Source: Adiantum capillus-veneris (taxonomy: Eukaryota; Streptophyta; Polypodiopsida; Polypodiales; Pteridaceae). Taken from it: a stretch of 64,000 nucleotides of DNA. Positions 46,707 to 58,084 of this stretch are shown piece after piece; the stretch's first letter is position 1, and every line of letters starts with the position of its first letter. The translations under genes and the position numbers were made by a program. The DNA lies in NCBI GenBank assembly GCA_014529385.2, contig CM043948.1:19812951-19876950 (forward strand), given 5' to 3'. The notes under the pieces are model-generated. The model was given only the letters and a program-made list of their open reading frames with translations. It did not search any database and was not told the DNA's origin.

Positions 46707-47817
46707 CATGGCACAGCCCAGTGGTGGATTTCTCAGAAATCGGACTCGATCCCACATATCCCTTGATCAGAGTCAAATGCCTTATAACATGGCAAACTAT
46801 TACAAAGATTGGAGTCATAAGATTACAAAGATATGAGAATAAAATAGATGGGAAAAACATAATGATATCAGTTGGCATTGGTTCACCAAAAGATTCCTCC
46901 ATAAACTGTCCAAGATTTCGCTTCTTGTAGGCTTTGTGTCTCCAGGTAGTACATCCGATCTTTTGCCTGGTATGTCTCCGTCGGATCACTTCGTCCTTGC
47001 AACAAAGTCTTCTCTTGAATCAGATTCCAAAAAAACTGGATGTCAATGCTTCAATGCAGTTCGTATTCTGCTCACACTTTGTACTACATCAACAACTGAC
47101 TCTACCACCTATTCAGGTTCAGCAAAAACTGAATTCCGGACTGTAGTGAATATTGGAATTTCAACATCAGAGCTGCTACTGCAACTGCATCTCTGACTGC
47201 ATCTGCAATTTCAACACTTCTGCAACAATCTGAATCCATGTCTTTAATCATGTTTCCTGCAACTCCTTTGTCTCATTCATTCTGAAACCTCTTTATGTCA
47301 ACATTGATCTCATCCACTCCATATTCAACACTCTGTTTAAGATCAGATCTTCCTCTTCCAACCCACTTACTACAATAACGCCTTGTCAGATTCTTCATGA
47401 CATTCTTGACATTGGAATCTTGCTGACTCTGAACAGAGAAGTATCCAAGTCTAATAATGAACACAATAGATAGAAATCCTTCTGAACATGAACACCCTCC
47501 TGAATCACTAAAAGAACAATAACCATAATGAAAAACAGAATTGTTTGCGCTGATTGGCTGCTCTGCAAAAACAGGATAGCAACTTATTCCATCGAGAACC
47601 TGCAGCCACACTTCCAGTTGTACACTTTCAGTGATGACTACTGCACACCCTCTGTTCTGAAACATCTTCTTGGCAGCTTCAACAGTATCCGAGTCAACCT
47701 GCGCTTCAGCATTGCGCACACACCAACCATCTTCTGCACCTTGCACTCCAGCACCCGCATCTTAGTAGCATAGAAAAAACGTGAGTTCTCATCACTTTAA
47801 CACCATGATCGCCAATG

Positions 47818-48165
47818 TGTTGAGGGCATACACCCTCAACAAGGAAAAACAGAGAGACAACTCTCAAAAGTGCATGCTTGAAAGATTCAGAGAGAGCAAG
47901 AAAAAGAGAGAGAGACTCGTAGAACTGACTTGTGTATTGCTCGTCCTAAAACTGCCCAACAACATTACAATTTATAGCTTCCTAATAGAATCTGACTAAG
48001 CCTAATAGAATCTGATTAACCAAAATCCGACTGGCCAACATCTGAGTCCGACTGACCAGAATAATCTGATTGACTACAAATCTGACTGAAATTTGAGTGA
48101 CCAACCAATCTGATTGACCAACAAATCTGACTATCTGATTGACCAACCTATAGTGTCTGTCAACA
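47818..48165. repeat. Right LTR of mini-element
   Basis: A 348-bp partner of 46,339-46,706. It begins TGTTGAGGGCATACACCCTC, an internal palindrome also seen in the left LTR. Confidence 0.85.
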
Positions 48166-48170
48166 AATAC

Positions 48171-48315
48171 TTTAACTATCCTAGTAAGTTTGCTATTGCG
48201 GCTACTCTTGTAGCACCTACTTCCATTACTCTTGCTCATGTAGCAGCAATAGAGGATTCAAAAAGCAAAGCATGAAGAAGAGTCGGATGACGACATGGGT
48301 TTCATTTTGTTTAGC
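48171..48315 (+). pseudogene. RPP0: Ribosomal protein P0 pseudogene, C-terminal half
   Basis: It resumes directly after the target duplication with NYPSKFAIAA, an Ala-rich hinge, and the P-stalk C-terminus EESDDDMGF, which is diagnostic of P0/P1/P2 proteins. Frame breaks occur in the hinge, and the usual terminal Asp/stop is altered. In functional P0 this tail recruits elongation factors to the ribosome. Here it is only a relic. Confidence 0.85.
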
Positions 48316-48447
48316 TTAGCAACTTTGGAATGTAGAACACATATTCCAGTTTTGATGTATGCAACAAGGTTGATCTTGGGACTAGATCTTGGGACTATAT
48401 CCATATCTTGCAATTACAAAAATTATTTTGAAGTGGTTCATTTTCAC

Positions 48448-48448
<1 letters not shown>

Positions 48449-48487
<39 letters not shown>

Positions 48488-48611
48488 CCGTATTTTATAT
48501 AAAGCATGCATTGTATATAAGCACCCACCGCTATTCCATTGACATTATTCTAATAATGCCCCACCACCTATAGCACCCTTGGAAACTTGATCTCTTTGGT
48601 GGCATGTTGCC

Positions 48612-48644
<33 letters not shown>
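48449..48644. repeat. (GA)n and (CA)n microsatellites
   Basis: (GA) at about 48,449-48,486 and (CA) at about 48,613-48,644. Confidence 0.95.
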
Positions 48645-48646
<2 letters not shown>

Positions 48647-48897
48647 GGATCTCACCAACTCTCAGAAGTTTTGAACTTGTGGGTATCCATGGAACAGACA
48701 ACACTGCATGCAGACAAGCTACTTTTCTTACTATGCAGACGATGAGCTTTGATAGGCACATGTTTGTGTGTGGGTGGGTGCCAGGGTGGGTGTGTGTGTG
48801 GAGAGCATTAAGTTTTGATTTGAGAGTATCAATTATGTACAATGAAGCATCATTTGCTACAATCATCAATGCTTGAAATAAAGGTAGATTTCTTTAA

Positions 48898-48922
48898 GGC
48901 TATGGTCACGTGAGGCTTAGTT
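48898..48922. mobile_element. Single end of the PIF/Harbinger-like MITE family
   Basis: GGCTATGGTCACGTGAGGCT preceded by TAA is the same terminus as the element at 52,370-52,637. A matching right end is not convincing nearby (a weak candidate is near 49,110). Confidence 0.55.
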
Positions 48923-49252
48923 ATGAGTTATAGATAGCTAAGCCAACTATACTCGGACAGAGAATTGGCCACTTGCAACACATGAAAGGTAGCTTGGATT
49001 TTGACCACTAACATCATGATACATAAGCATTAGAAGAGTAGAGGCAATATTAAAAATTCATCTTTCAAATTTCAAATTAAACTATCATCTTGATCGTTGT
49101 GGAGGCATACTTAGGCAGGCCTCGTGATTTCATCACTTGTTCATTTTCATTTCACCTAGATAAATTATCCAAAAAAAATAGTTGGACCACTTTAAAGACT
49201 CAATCATCATTTTGATTATGCACAAAAGTGTACCCTTGATCATGAGCCCGAT

Positions 49253-49255
<3 letters not shown>

Positions 49256-49331
<76 letters not shown>
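49256..49331. repeat. Compound (GT)n-(GA)n microsatellite
   Basis: About 37 bp of (GT)n passes directly into about 39 bp of (GA)n and then AAG repeats. Confidence 0.95.
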
Positions 49332-49335
<4 letters not shown>

Positions 49336-50370
49336 AGAAGAAGAAGAAGAAGACAAATCTAAGAGGATAGTTTCACGCCTTAGGAACAAACCTAAGTGAT
49401 CTCCATGATCTATCCTACGCTCGAGATCTTACGAGCCTTGGACTTCATACTTGTATTGAAGATGTAATTGTTGGGATAACCAATTAGGTCTTCCCAATCT
49501 CAAAAAAATAAAAATCATTTCAAAAAATCTTAAGTGTGTAAGTGAAGGGTGAGTTTAGAAAATGAAAAGAAAGACAAAGGTGGAAAGTAAGAAGACTTTT
49601 TGTGTCCATATAAAGAAGTGGTCGGCTTCACATTGGTACATCCGTTTTTCTATTCTACTTGATTTTTCCTTTAGAGTTTTCTTGTCTTAGAAGACTTTTT
49701 TGGCTTTCTAATAGAAGCCTTAGAGTTAGAGTTGAATTGGGTTAGGCATACTTTCAATGTTTTCAACGTGACTATAGAGATTTATCTTAAATGTTATTTC
49801 AATTTTAAAGTAATAAATGGATCTTTTTATTTCACCTTTCATTTCACATGTGAAGGTTTTGACTTGTCTTGTATTCTATTCTTTTAGAATGTTAAAGTAA
49901 AGCTTCACCTTGCATAATTCTAATAAATTCTAAAGATACATACACACACATATATTTATTTTTTTATTTATATTTATATTTATATTTACAAACACACATA
50001 TATATTTATTTATTTATTTATATATTGATGATTTTTTTAATTTTGCATTTCATTTCACAACCTCACATCTTGACTTCTTTTGCATTCTATAACTTAATTG
50101 TAATCAATGTTTGAAAAATTCTTTTATTAAACGATCGTCGATCAACGTAGACCAGAAATACTAGCAAAAATTTAGAATTAGCATGACTTTTGAACTGTTT
50201 TCTCACATATTTCACCAATTTTTTTTATCTTTACCATGGTGTGCAACCAACTAGTTTTGATTTTCAACACGCTCACGGCTAAGCTGAGGCAATCCTTTCT
50301 TAAGTACTAATTCCAGTTGAACTCAACCTAATGATTTTATCACTTTCTTATTGTTTTAGAAAGCCATTGT
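49332..50370. other. AT-rich intergenic sequence
   Basis: No gene is seen. 49,613-49,691 is a diverged copy of the 106-bp repeat at 50,371. 49,930-50,030 is very AT-rich (TTTA/TATT repeats). Confidence 0.5.
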
Positions 50371-50582
50371 GACCCTTTCACTTGTTATATATATAAAGAG
50401 GTGTCAACTTCACATTGGTACAGTTGTGTTTCTCTTCTACTTTATTTTTCCTTTAGCATTTTTTTGTCTTTAAAGCGACCCTTTCACTTGTTGTATATAT
50501 AAAGAGGTGTCAACTTCACATTGGTACAATTGTGTTTCTCTTCTACTTTATTTTCCCTTTAGCAATTTTTTTGTCTTTAAAG
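50371..50582 (+). repeat. 106-bp tandem duplication with TATA-like core
   Basis: 50,371-50,476 and 50,477-50,582 are near-identical. Each contains TATATATAAAGAGGTGTCAA and a pyrimidine-rich stretch. A third diverged copy is at about 49,613-49,691. The TATA-like core followed by a pyrimidine tract resembles a promoter or LTR fragment. Confidence 0.85.
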
Positions 50583-51102
50583 CGTCATTGGACTATGGCC
50601 ATACACTGTACGTGTAGAGAGTGGAATATTTTTTGGCATGCTAAAGACCTTAGTATTTATATGGATGAAGGTCATTCAATTCCATTTGTGAGACATGTGT
50701 TCCTCAAGAAACTTCAAAAGTCTTGAAGAAAAAGACTCGTGTCCTTTCAAATGTTATTTGTCAAAGCTATTTGTCAAAGCTGCATTCATGTTTTGCTTGA
50801 AAAGGCTCTAGAAAACAAAGGAATAAAGTCCATAGGAGTTTGATCCATGATGTGAAGTATTAATTCAATATTTGTTTTTTAACATTTTGATTTATAAAAA
50901 TTATTTTCGTTCAAGGACTTCACAAAAATTTATTTCAATATAGTGTTTGATTATTTTCTATGCTTATTGACTCTATTTCTTTATAAAGACATTAAAATAT
51001 TCTTTTGTTTTAATTTTTTAATGTGTCTTTTTTTTTTTCATCTTATTTTGGTTTCAAATTATAATGATGATGTGCACCTTTCACTCTATTATTTGTATAA
51101 AT
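50583..51102. other. AT-rich intergenic sequence, nothing identified
   Basis: A 64-aa frame at 50,532-50,726 has no support beyond being open. Confidence 0.4.
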
Positions 51103-51509
51103 TACCAAAATACCCCTCTAATTTGTAGAAATTTCCAAGATATCTATCAAGTTTCAAAAATTCTTGAAATACCCGTGTATCTATTTGGGTTGAATTGTTC
51201 AAGATTTATTAATCTTTATTTCTTTTTTACGATTGAGATCTGTTTTTGAATGCTTAGCATGTCACAAATTATCTTACAAAAAAGGCAATTATGTCTAAAA
51301 ATAATGAAGTAATTAATCTCCAAATCCTACATAACCAACTCAAATTCTAGTTTTAGCATCTTGTATCGATAGACAATCAGTCTTCTTATTTAATCTCACA
51401 ACCAAGTGTATTTTGGGATTTTGAAAAATTTGAAGGGTATTTTGAAAATTTATGACAATATATTGAGAGTATTTTGAGAATTTTCACAAAGTAGAGGGGT
51501 ATTTTGGTA
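51103..51509. mobile_element. MITE-like inverted-repeat element, TA target
   Basis: Ends TACCAAAATACCCCTCTA and (reverse complement of right end) TACCAAAATACCCCTCTA match. Weaker complementarity continues for about 80 bp inward. If the outer TA is the target duplication, this fits a Tc1/mariner-type MITE of about 405 bp. There is no coding capacity. Confidence 0.65.
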
Positions 51510-51788
51510 GACCATTTGTGATTATGTATGTATAATGGATATTATAATTTTATACTAAAGCACAACAAAAATTCCATGTGATTTTAGGCACTCATTGAAA
51601 CTTATTCTTCATTGATCTCATCCTCCCCTTAACTTAGCAGGCCTTCGTGTTTCCTCACCTTGTTTTGTAAAGCCATTAGGATAAGTTACATTATGCCATA
51701 CAAAGTTTATTAGAGTTTCCTCTTCTTGCTCACTAAGAGAGGGAGGAATAAGAGAAAACAAGATAATCTCAAAATATTCTTCTTCTTA

Positions 51789-51792
<4 letters not shown>

Positions 51793-51850
<58 letters not shown>
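51793..51850. repeat. (CT)n microsatellite
   Basis: A pure (CT)n run of about 58 bp. Confidence 0.95.
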
Positions 51851-51853
<3 letters not shown>

Positions 51854-52098
51854 GTCTACAAATTAGTTTCTTCGCACACACACATGAGAAGTTTTAATAT
51901 CATACAAGACCTTGTAGATCTATCTGACAAATCTTGATATCAAGACGTGCTACTAGACATGGAGAGTCTTTTGTTGGCACTGCCTTTTGACAGAAAGGGA
52001 GGGTGTATGCCAAGGGAGTTTCATCTTGTGTACAAGGGAGTACCCTTCAAATATTAGAAGGTATGTTTTATTTTTTCTTCTCTTTAATCCATAGTCTC

Positions 52099-52131
52099 TC
52101 TTCTTCTTCTTCTTCTTCTTCTTCTTCTTCT

Positions 52132-52199
<68 letters not shown>
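52099..52199. repeat. (CTT)n-(CT)n compound microsatellite
   Basis: About 35 bp of (CTT)n is followed by about 64 bp of (CT)n. Apparent Ser/Leu or Glu/Arg proteins across it are artefacts. Confidence 0.95.
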
Positions 52200-52201
<2 letters not shown>

Positions 52202-52366
52202 CTCCGTCTGATTGGAGTGAAAGGCAATGCCACCGTATGTCTTGAGACGCCTTGTTGTGGCAGAGGGCACTATTTGTTTTCAAAATAGAATGGAGACTCA
52301 TCAGAGTGACATCGCATGCCTACAAAACGAACCACTTATTGCAATGAAATTGAAAAAGATTCCTGC

Positions 52367-52640
52367 TAAGGCTATGGTCACGCGAGGCTTAGTTTTTTGT
52401 AAGATGAGCCGGCAAAGTTTGACGTGAGGCAGCTTTTCATAGGTGTCCACCGGCTTCGTACGCTAACTATGCCTAAAAATGCATAGTCGCACAACTATGC
52501 CCACCCATTGCCGGTCAGCGCTAGCTTTCTCTCTCCTACTTGCACCTTGCTCTTCCTCTCTCTCTACCTGGACGCGCTGAGCTCCTATCAGAGACTGTCG
52601 GGGCTTAGTTCTAACTAAGCCTCACGTGACCATCCCCTAA
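52367..52640. mobile_element. PIF/Harbinger-like MITE upstream of O-methyltransferase
   Basis: The element is 52,370-52,637 (268 bp). Its 25-bp ends are inverted repeats: GGCTATGGTCACGCGAGGCT on the left and GGGGATGGTCACGTGAGGCT as the reverse complement of the right, both followed by TAGTT. It is flanked by TAA on both sides, the 3-bp target preferred by PIF/Harbinger (Tourist-type) elements. It ends about 140 bp before the O-methyltransferase start codon, so it probably lies in the promoter. Confidence 0.8.
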
Positions 52641-52707
52641 AAGAAAACGATGGACCTGTGGAAAGTGCTTGTCTGACGTGCCACGCTATTGAGTGGCGAA
52701 TGTCTTC

Positions 52708-52716
<9 letters not shown>

Positions 52717-52769
<53 letters not shown>
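52717..52769 (+). repeat. (CT)n-(CA)n tract in the 5' leader
   Basis: (CT) at about 52,717-52,748 passes into (CA) to 52,769, ten bases before the start codon. Confidence 0.9.
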
Positions 52770-52771
<2 letters not shown>

Positions 52772-52778
52772 AGACACG

Positions 52779-53505
52779 ATGAGCCCAAGCCCTTCTGAAG
52801 CAGAAGAATCAGGTAATTGCTCGAGGACCATGGAGGTAAGCATGCTGGGTGTGCTGCCCATGGCGCTTAAGGCAGCGGTGGAGCTGAACGTGATGGACAT
52901 CCTGGCGCAACATGCAGGCGCAGAGGCAGAAGGTGATGGCTACTTATCCGCAGCCCAAATAGCAGCTCATCTGGAAGGGCGAACAGCGTCAGTGGAGGAG
53001 GCGGCATCGGCACTGGATCGAATCCTGCGAGTGCTGGCAAGCTACGGCCTGCTGGCCTCGACCACGAAGGCGACAGGGCCAAAAACAAGCTATGGCCTCC
53101 CGGCGGCCACCTCCCGTTTCCTGCGGTCGACGTCGTCGACCTCCATCGCCCCCTTCGTTCTCCTCTTGCAGCATCCCGTCTTCTGGCAGACTTACAACAA
53201 ATTCCACACCGCCGTCTTGCACGGTGGTGACCTCTTCGCCAGAGTTCATGGCCTCAAAGCCTTCTCTCTCATCCAAACTGACGCCGCCTTCAATCAACTC
53301 TTCCATCACGCCATGCTTGCTCTCTCCCACTTGGTCATGAACGACCTGCTGGCTATCTACCATGGCTTCCAGGCTTTCCGTAGCATTGTCGACGTTGGCG
53401 GCGGTCTTGGTGCTTGCTTGAGCCTCATTACCTCTAAATATCCTCACATCAAGGGAACCAACTTCGACCTTCCCCACGTCGTTGCTGGAGCCCCCACCTA
53501 TCCAG
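52779..53505 (+). CDS. Class II plant O-methyltransferase, first exon
   Basis: The enzyme would transfer a methyl group from S-adenosylmethionine to a hydroxyl of a phenolic compound in the cytosol. I start at 52,779 (MSPSPSEAEESGNCSRTMEV). The longer open frame from 52,689 would translate the (CT)n(CA)n leader. Residues 15-110 match the helical dimerisation domain (MALKAAVELNVMDIL, ALDRILRVLASYGLL). From about 200 comes the SAM-binding motif I (VDVGGGLGACL), then KGTNFDLPHVV. At 53,505 the frame meets a GT donor (CCAG|GTGCAT) just after the PTYPG region, where this family commonly has an intron (phase 1). The catalytic His and substrate residues would be in later exons, which I did not find in the next 10 kb. 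This may be a long intron filled with retroelements, or a truncated gene. The substrate cannot be told. Confidence 0.88.
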
Positions 53506-53826
53506 GTGCATGTCTATCTTCCCTTCATTTAACAAAAAAAAAAACTACCCATTTGTCTTCTACTAAAGCACTCATTCAATCTCTCATCATGGTCTTCACT
53601 CGAACAGCAAGTCTCGTCTTAGAGGAGCTATAAAATTAAAAGCAAAACACCAATTAAACTTTTTATACAAAGAATGTATCACAAGAATAGATAGCGCACG
53701 GTTGACGTTAGTGCCATACGAAAGTATGATGAAGAGTCGATCAACAATATGTCTTTCCAAATTCCATAAGAAAACAAAAGTTGTGTCCTACCTCATAGCT
53801 CATTTCCTACTACGAAGTCATGATAT
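53506..53826 (+). other. Start of O-methyltransferase intron
   Basis: Non-coding sequence after the donor. The open frame continuing to 53,633 is intronic. Nothing else is identified. Confidence 0.6.
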
Positions 53827-54526
53827 TCAAAAACAAATTAAGGAGCTTGAAATTTCTCTTTGATAGTTCTTGTAATTTCGGAACGAGATGTCACACGCAC
53901 AGTGAGAGTAGACGTTGTGTGGGTGGAGTAGGGCTCTGAACGAGCTACTCCTTATTGTTGTATATATGTACACACAATAAGGTAAGTAATGGGCAACCAC
54001 CCATAGCTTGAGCGGTCGAGAAAGGTTCAGACGCCTTTCCCTTAGCAATCTCCCACTTAAAGACAAATGTATTGATAAGTGGGTCCTATTAGCAAAACTA
54101 CTAGTATGTACAAGAAAACAGCTGAGAGACTCTCTCAAACTACACCCACTGGCTTGCTCAATTGATCTACATGCAATCGTATCGGCTCTATTGATAGGCG
54201 AGCGTGTGTATCCATCCTAGAGCCTGCATGTAAATCCCGCAAACACTCTATATGGTCTGCAAAACTCCACTATGCATCATTATAGTGCCAGTCATCATAC
54301 AACTAACAATCCCTATTGCAAATGCTCCCACTGCAGCTGTTAGGTTGGGCCTCGATACTAGTAGGTCGTACATGAGATGCCCAAACACTAACAAAATTTG
54401 TGTAAACCTGGTTGTACTCATCTTCCCTATGCTATCTGTAATCACAACATCATCAAGACTACCCAGCGTGTATGGATGTGTCAACGTCGACACTAGGATG
54501 TCTACGTCATAGGCAAAACTGTACAT
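53827..54526 (-). pseudogene. Possible Copia-type retroelement remnant
   Basis: On the minus strand, GHLMYDLLVSRPNLTAAVGA resembles the Copia RT/RNase H junction (GSLMYxxxxTRPDLxxAVG). Further downstream the DNA at about 54,045 reads AAGTGGGAGATTGCTAAGGG, like the polypurine tract and LTR start of Copia elements. The intervening sequence is too decayed to read. A second LTR was not found. Confidence 0.35.
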
Positions 54527-56093
54527 CCTGGAACCACCTCATCAGCCTCTAGCATGAGCATATCAAAGAAATCCATGTCTGTCATCTTTGCTTGTGTCTC
54601 CAGGGAGGAAACCTGCTCTACCTCTGTGTGTACAAACTCTGACAACACCTGATGTGTCTCACTAGAGCACTGTCACTATACCTTTGTCTCTACGGAGTCT
54701 ACTGGCACATCTTGCACAGCTAAATACTCTATCTCGTGAGCATGGTGGAGCTCACCTGCGAATGAGACACGTCTTGTCTCTTGCTCAAAGCATGCCAGCA
54801 ACAATATCGACATTATGATGTCTCAAACCTCATATACATGCATAGGATATACCAAGCCACCATGAGCTCCTCTGGAAATCACTAATAATGATCCGTAATG
54901 AATTCGGAAAGAGTGCTCTCTAAGCAATGTCTAACACCCACAATTTGTTAATTTTCTCGCATATATCGGCAACTATGACATCGCCGTCTCTCTTGAGTCA
55001 TCACTGTAGACTCTAAATTGTCACACATATCTGCAATATGGATGCCAAAAGACTAAATCTATGGTGATAAATCTTGAGAGAAATCTGGCAGAGCCTCCCT
55101 TGTAAATTGAGCAAAAAACTCAAGCACAATCTCTACCATAAACCATGCCAAACTGGCAACAAAGTGGAAGATCACTTGATCACTACACAATCATGGAAAC
55201 CATGATCAAGCGCATCAAACCCGATGCTCGCATATGCATAAAACCAGCATCACAATCCGTTATATTTGTAAGCATACAACTAGGACAAACAGCTCAATCG
55301 AGCGTAAAGAGCATAACCATATATGCAAGTAGTGAGCAAACTAGCTCAAAACGCATCCCACAAGAGAAACTGCTTGCAAAAAAATCTATGAAACCTGTGA
55401 TTGTCTGTCTATAGCCACATATGGATATGCAATCCTCACTCCTACAAGAGTGGATACAAGAACATTAATTGTGTCCAAGCTGACAAAACCTGTCAAAGTG
55501 GGAGTCAAACTGAACCACTAAACCGTCAGAGAGCATAACCATAGATACGCATGGAACATGGTAAGAATCTGAGAAAGATTTGACAGAGTTTCCTTTGAAA
55601 ACTGAGTGAAAACTCAAAAAATCTAACCAATAGCATAAAGCATACAGACACTCAGAATCTCAGTAAACAAATTCACAAATGATATACATAAAATGCCAAA
55701 ATCCTGGCAAACAAGCCCACTCCTAAACGAGCGGCCCTATGGATCTGTACCTATCTAACTACGTTGTAAACCTGTGAACCCGGTACCTACAAACTATACC
55801 TAGCTCAAGCTGTATTTGCAAAATGCATACATAGCATAGGCTGCACAAAATCGTGCTAAAACCACCCTTTGGAATGCCCCACATAATCCTACATAGTCTA
55901 CACTCCAAGAAAGTGCAAATTGTGAGCAAAACATTTGGAATTTAGCACGCTATCTCATTGGTTGAAAAACATGTCGACCAGAAACAAAACTGTGCACATC
56001 TGTTGAGCAAGGTAATTACCATACATTATGTGCAAGCCACAAATGGCTGCAAGTACACAATCAGATTAATCTAGCAAGCTCAAGAGAGCAAGG
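54527..56093. other. Decayed, low-complexity non-coding sequence
   Basis: No reliable gene. Short minus-strand acidic pieces (for example ETQAKMTDMDFFDML at about 54,560) may be retroelement remains. Confidence 0.4.
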
Positions 56094-56208
56094 GTGTGTC
56101 ACTCACAGCTCTACGCTCGCCTTTGTGGAGGATTACTCGCCGCGAAGAAGAGGGAGCTACCGCTATGCTGCGCTCAACCGCCTCACCCCGTCACCGCGCC
56201 ATTGCAAT

Positions 56209-56210
<2 letters not shown>

Positions 56211-56272
<62 letters not shown>

Positions 56273-56296
56273 ACACACACACACGCACACACACAC
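56211..56296. repeat. (CT)n-(CA)n compound microsatellite
   Basis: About 58 bp of (CT)n is followed by (CA)n to 56,296. It has the same CT-to-CA layout as the leader at 52,717. Confidence 0.95.
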
Positions 56297-56359
56297 AAGG
56301 AGATGAAGAAAAGATGGAGATGGAGCAAGAGCACTCTTCAATTGCACAAATGAGAGAAT

Positions 56360-57006
56360 GAATAATTTTTAGGTTTAGGTGACTTTTATATGAGCTCTCC
56401 CATTCACACTTGGGCGCCCATACTTAGCCAACTAACCCTTGAATGTTCCAGTTAGAGTGGGCCTCTCATCGGCGATCACTCTTACCCTTTTCCTATTGGA
56501 CCGACAAGCCCGGCCCTTGACTACTAGAAGTGGACGCCGGTGGTTAACATGGCCCCTTCCGGATGTAGATTCCACCCTCGGAATATAACAGTGCAACATC
56601 GGGATCCACAACAGAAGAAAAACAAGATTGTGAAAGCTCAAAGGCAGCATGTGCAGGCGTGCAATAAGTGAGATGCATACATGATATTCTAGGAAATGCA
56701 AATAAAAAATCATGAATTGTAACATTGCCAACTAGAACAAGCGTAGTACCTGAATAAAATACAATTGAGTTAAGGTCTATTAGGTTGACGTTAAGAGAAG
56801 TACACAACAGCTAGGACTAAAGTAAGTACTAGATTGACCAACGTTGGTCAAGGAAAGAAGGGTAAGAGGGAAATAATTCAATAGGCTGATGTGAATGAAG
56901 ACTCGAACCTTCCTTGGGTAAATCATACTTTAAAAGGATGTCATCACTTTTTGGAACCAGTAATTCCAAATGTTAATAGGTGAGGATTTTAGCCAATAGT
57001 TCTCTA
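56360..57006. other. Non-coding sequence
   Basis: No supportable gene. It is somewhat GC-richer at 56,400-56,600 and could be an LTR of the minus-strand element that follows, but no partner was found. Confidence 0.35.
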
Positions 57007-58060
57007 TTATCTTGGGTGCCTCATCAAGTTGCAAGGTGGTAAGGTACTCTCCCATGAACGAACTTGAAGTAGTGCATCAGGTAATAATTGAACAATTGGA
57101 GGTGTCAAATCTTTTGTAGCTTCATGGAGGCTACCTATGGTAGGTGGAGGTTGTGTAGAAGATTTTACCTCTGGATGCATTACATTAGGAGCTAGAAGCT
57201 TCATGGAACTCCCCCTTTCTTGAGCTAACCTGAATAAATTGGTTTGCCTTGGAATCCAAACTAGCTCTGGAATAGGTGTGTAGCATTCTGTGATCTTTCC
57301 CTTCCCACTGTCTTCCATGGGCTTTGGAATCACAAGGTTTGACTCACATGGTTTTGTAGTGGATAGGGAAGGACATGATTTATGTTTAGGTACCCAAATT
57401 TGATCATTTCCATCACAGTAGCCTTGGGCTTCTAACAATTGTTTGGGAATCCAACATGATTTGGTTTTCACCTTCTTAACCTGAGTGGACGCCTTCCTTT
57501 GAGGTTTCCTTTGTGAATTAACCTGAACCATAGGGGGTCCGATAACAGTACCTTGGGGACCCATTGATATGTACCCTTGGTCAGATCACATAGAGCCTTT
57601 GATGTAGCATTGTCAGTCGTAGCCATGGAAGTTGAAGCTTTAGAAGGTTGTGCTACTGGCAAGGATGTTGTGACTTTTTGGATTGGCAATATGTTTTTGT
57701 TTTTTGTGTTATGAAGAGGTGAGATTTCAGGTGTTATTCCTTGAGCCGTAGGGCGACGAGTTGGTTTCTACGTCGTGATACTCCCTATCTCCCAATCGAT
57801 ATTACATTTGATAGCAGACATCCATTTGTGCCCCAGGTTTATTACCTTCCATAGTACCAACAGGCATGACCAAAAAGCTTTGAACCACGGTTTCATTGTC
57901 ATAAATAACAGGAATGTGTAGGATTCCAAGAACATTGGTCTTCTTCTTATTGACACCCTTGACTTGGATGGTGCTTGTGGATAGGGGTGGTTTTCCTAAC
58001 TGACACCAAACTCCATAAGATAACATCTATGTTGAGCTCCTGTATCCAATAATGCGTTAT
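57007..58060 (-). pseudogene. Retroelement protease (LLDTGA) and WxPK-repeat region
   Basis: On the minus strand from 58,060 the frame reads LYNALLDTGAQHRCYLMEFG and continues through 58,026-57,802, with VLGILHIPVIYDN and ending NKPGAQMDV. This is an aspartic-protease-like domain with the canonical Asp-Thr-Gly-Ala. After stops and frame changes, 57,689-57,007 contains repeated TYQWVPK, SCWIPKQLLEAQG, QIWVPKHK and LVWIPRQT motifs in a basic, Pro-rich context, then a tail ending LMRHPR. The WxPK repeats are of unknown function. No RT follows within the window. Confidence 0.55.
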
Positions 58061-58084
58061 ATAGTATTCTCCCATAGAGGCTAT

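Larger units (their letters stand above)
46334..48170. mobile_element. 1.8-kb non-autonomous LTR element in the P0 pseudogene
   Basis: LTRs at 46,339-46,706 (368 bp) and 47,818-48,165 (348 bp) are direct repeats starting TGTTGAGGGCATA (TA... in the left copy) and ending CTGTCAACA. AATAC flanks the whole element (46,334-46,338 and 48,166-48,170), a perfect 5-bp target duplication. The 1.1-kb interior has no gag-pol domain. Its longest frame (47,746-47,273, minus, 157 aa) has no recognised motif. Orientation is uncertain because neither primer site nor polypurine tract is clear. The size fits a TRIM or small LARD element. Confidence 0.88.

Noticed and set aside
48604-48876. 90-aa frame starting in a (CA)n tract
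   Set aside because: Thr-His repeat from the microsatellite; the remainder has no recognisable features.
53092-53477. Alternative frames within the O-methyltransferase exon
   Set aside because: They overlap a frame with clear domain motifs and come from its high GC content.
55145-55414. 89-aa plus-strand frame as a gene
   Set aside because: No motif, low-complexity Ser/Lys-rich, lies in decayed retroelement debris.
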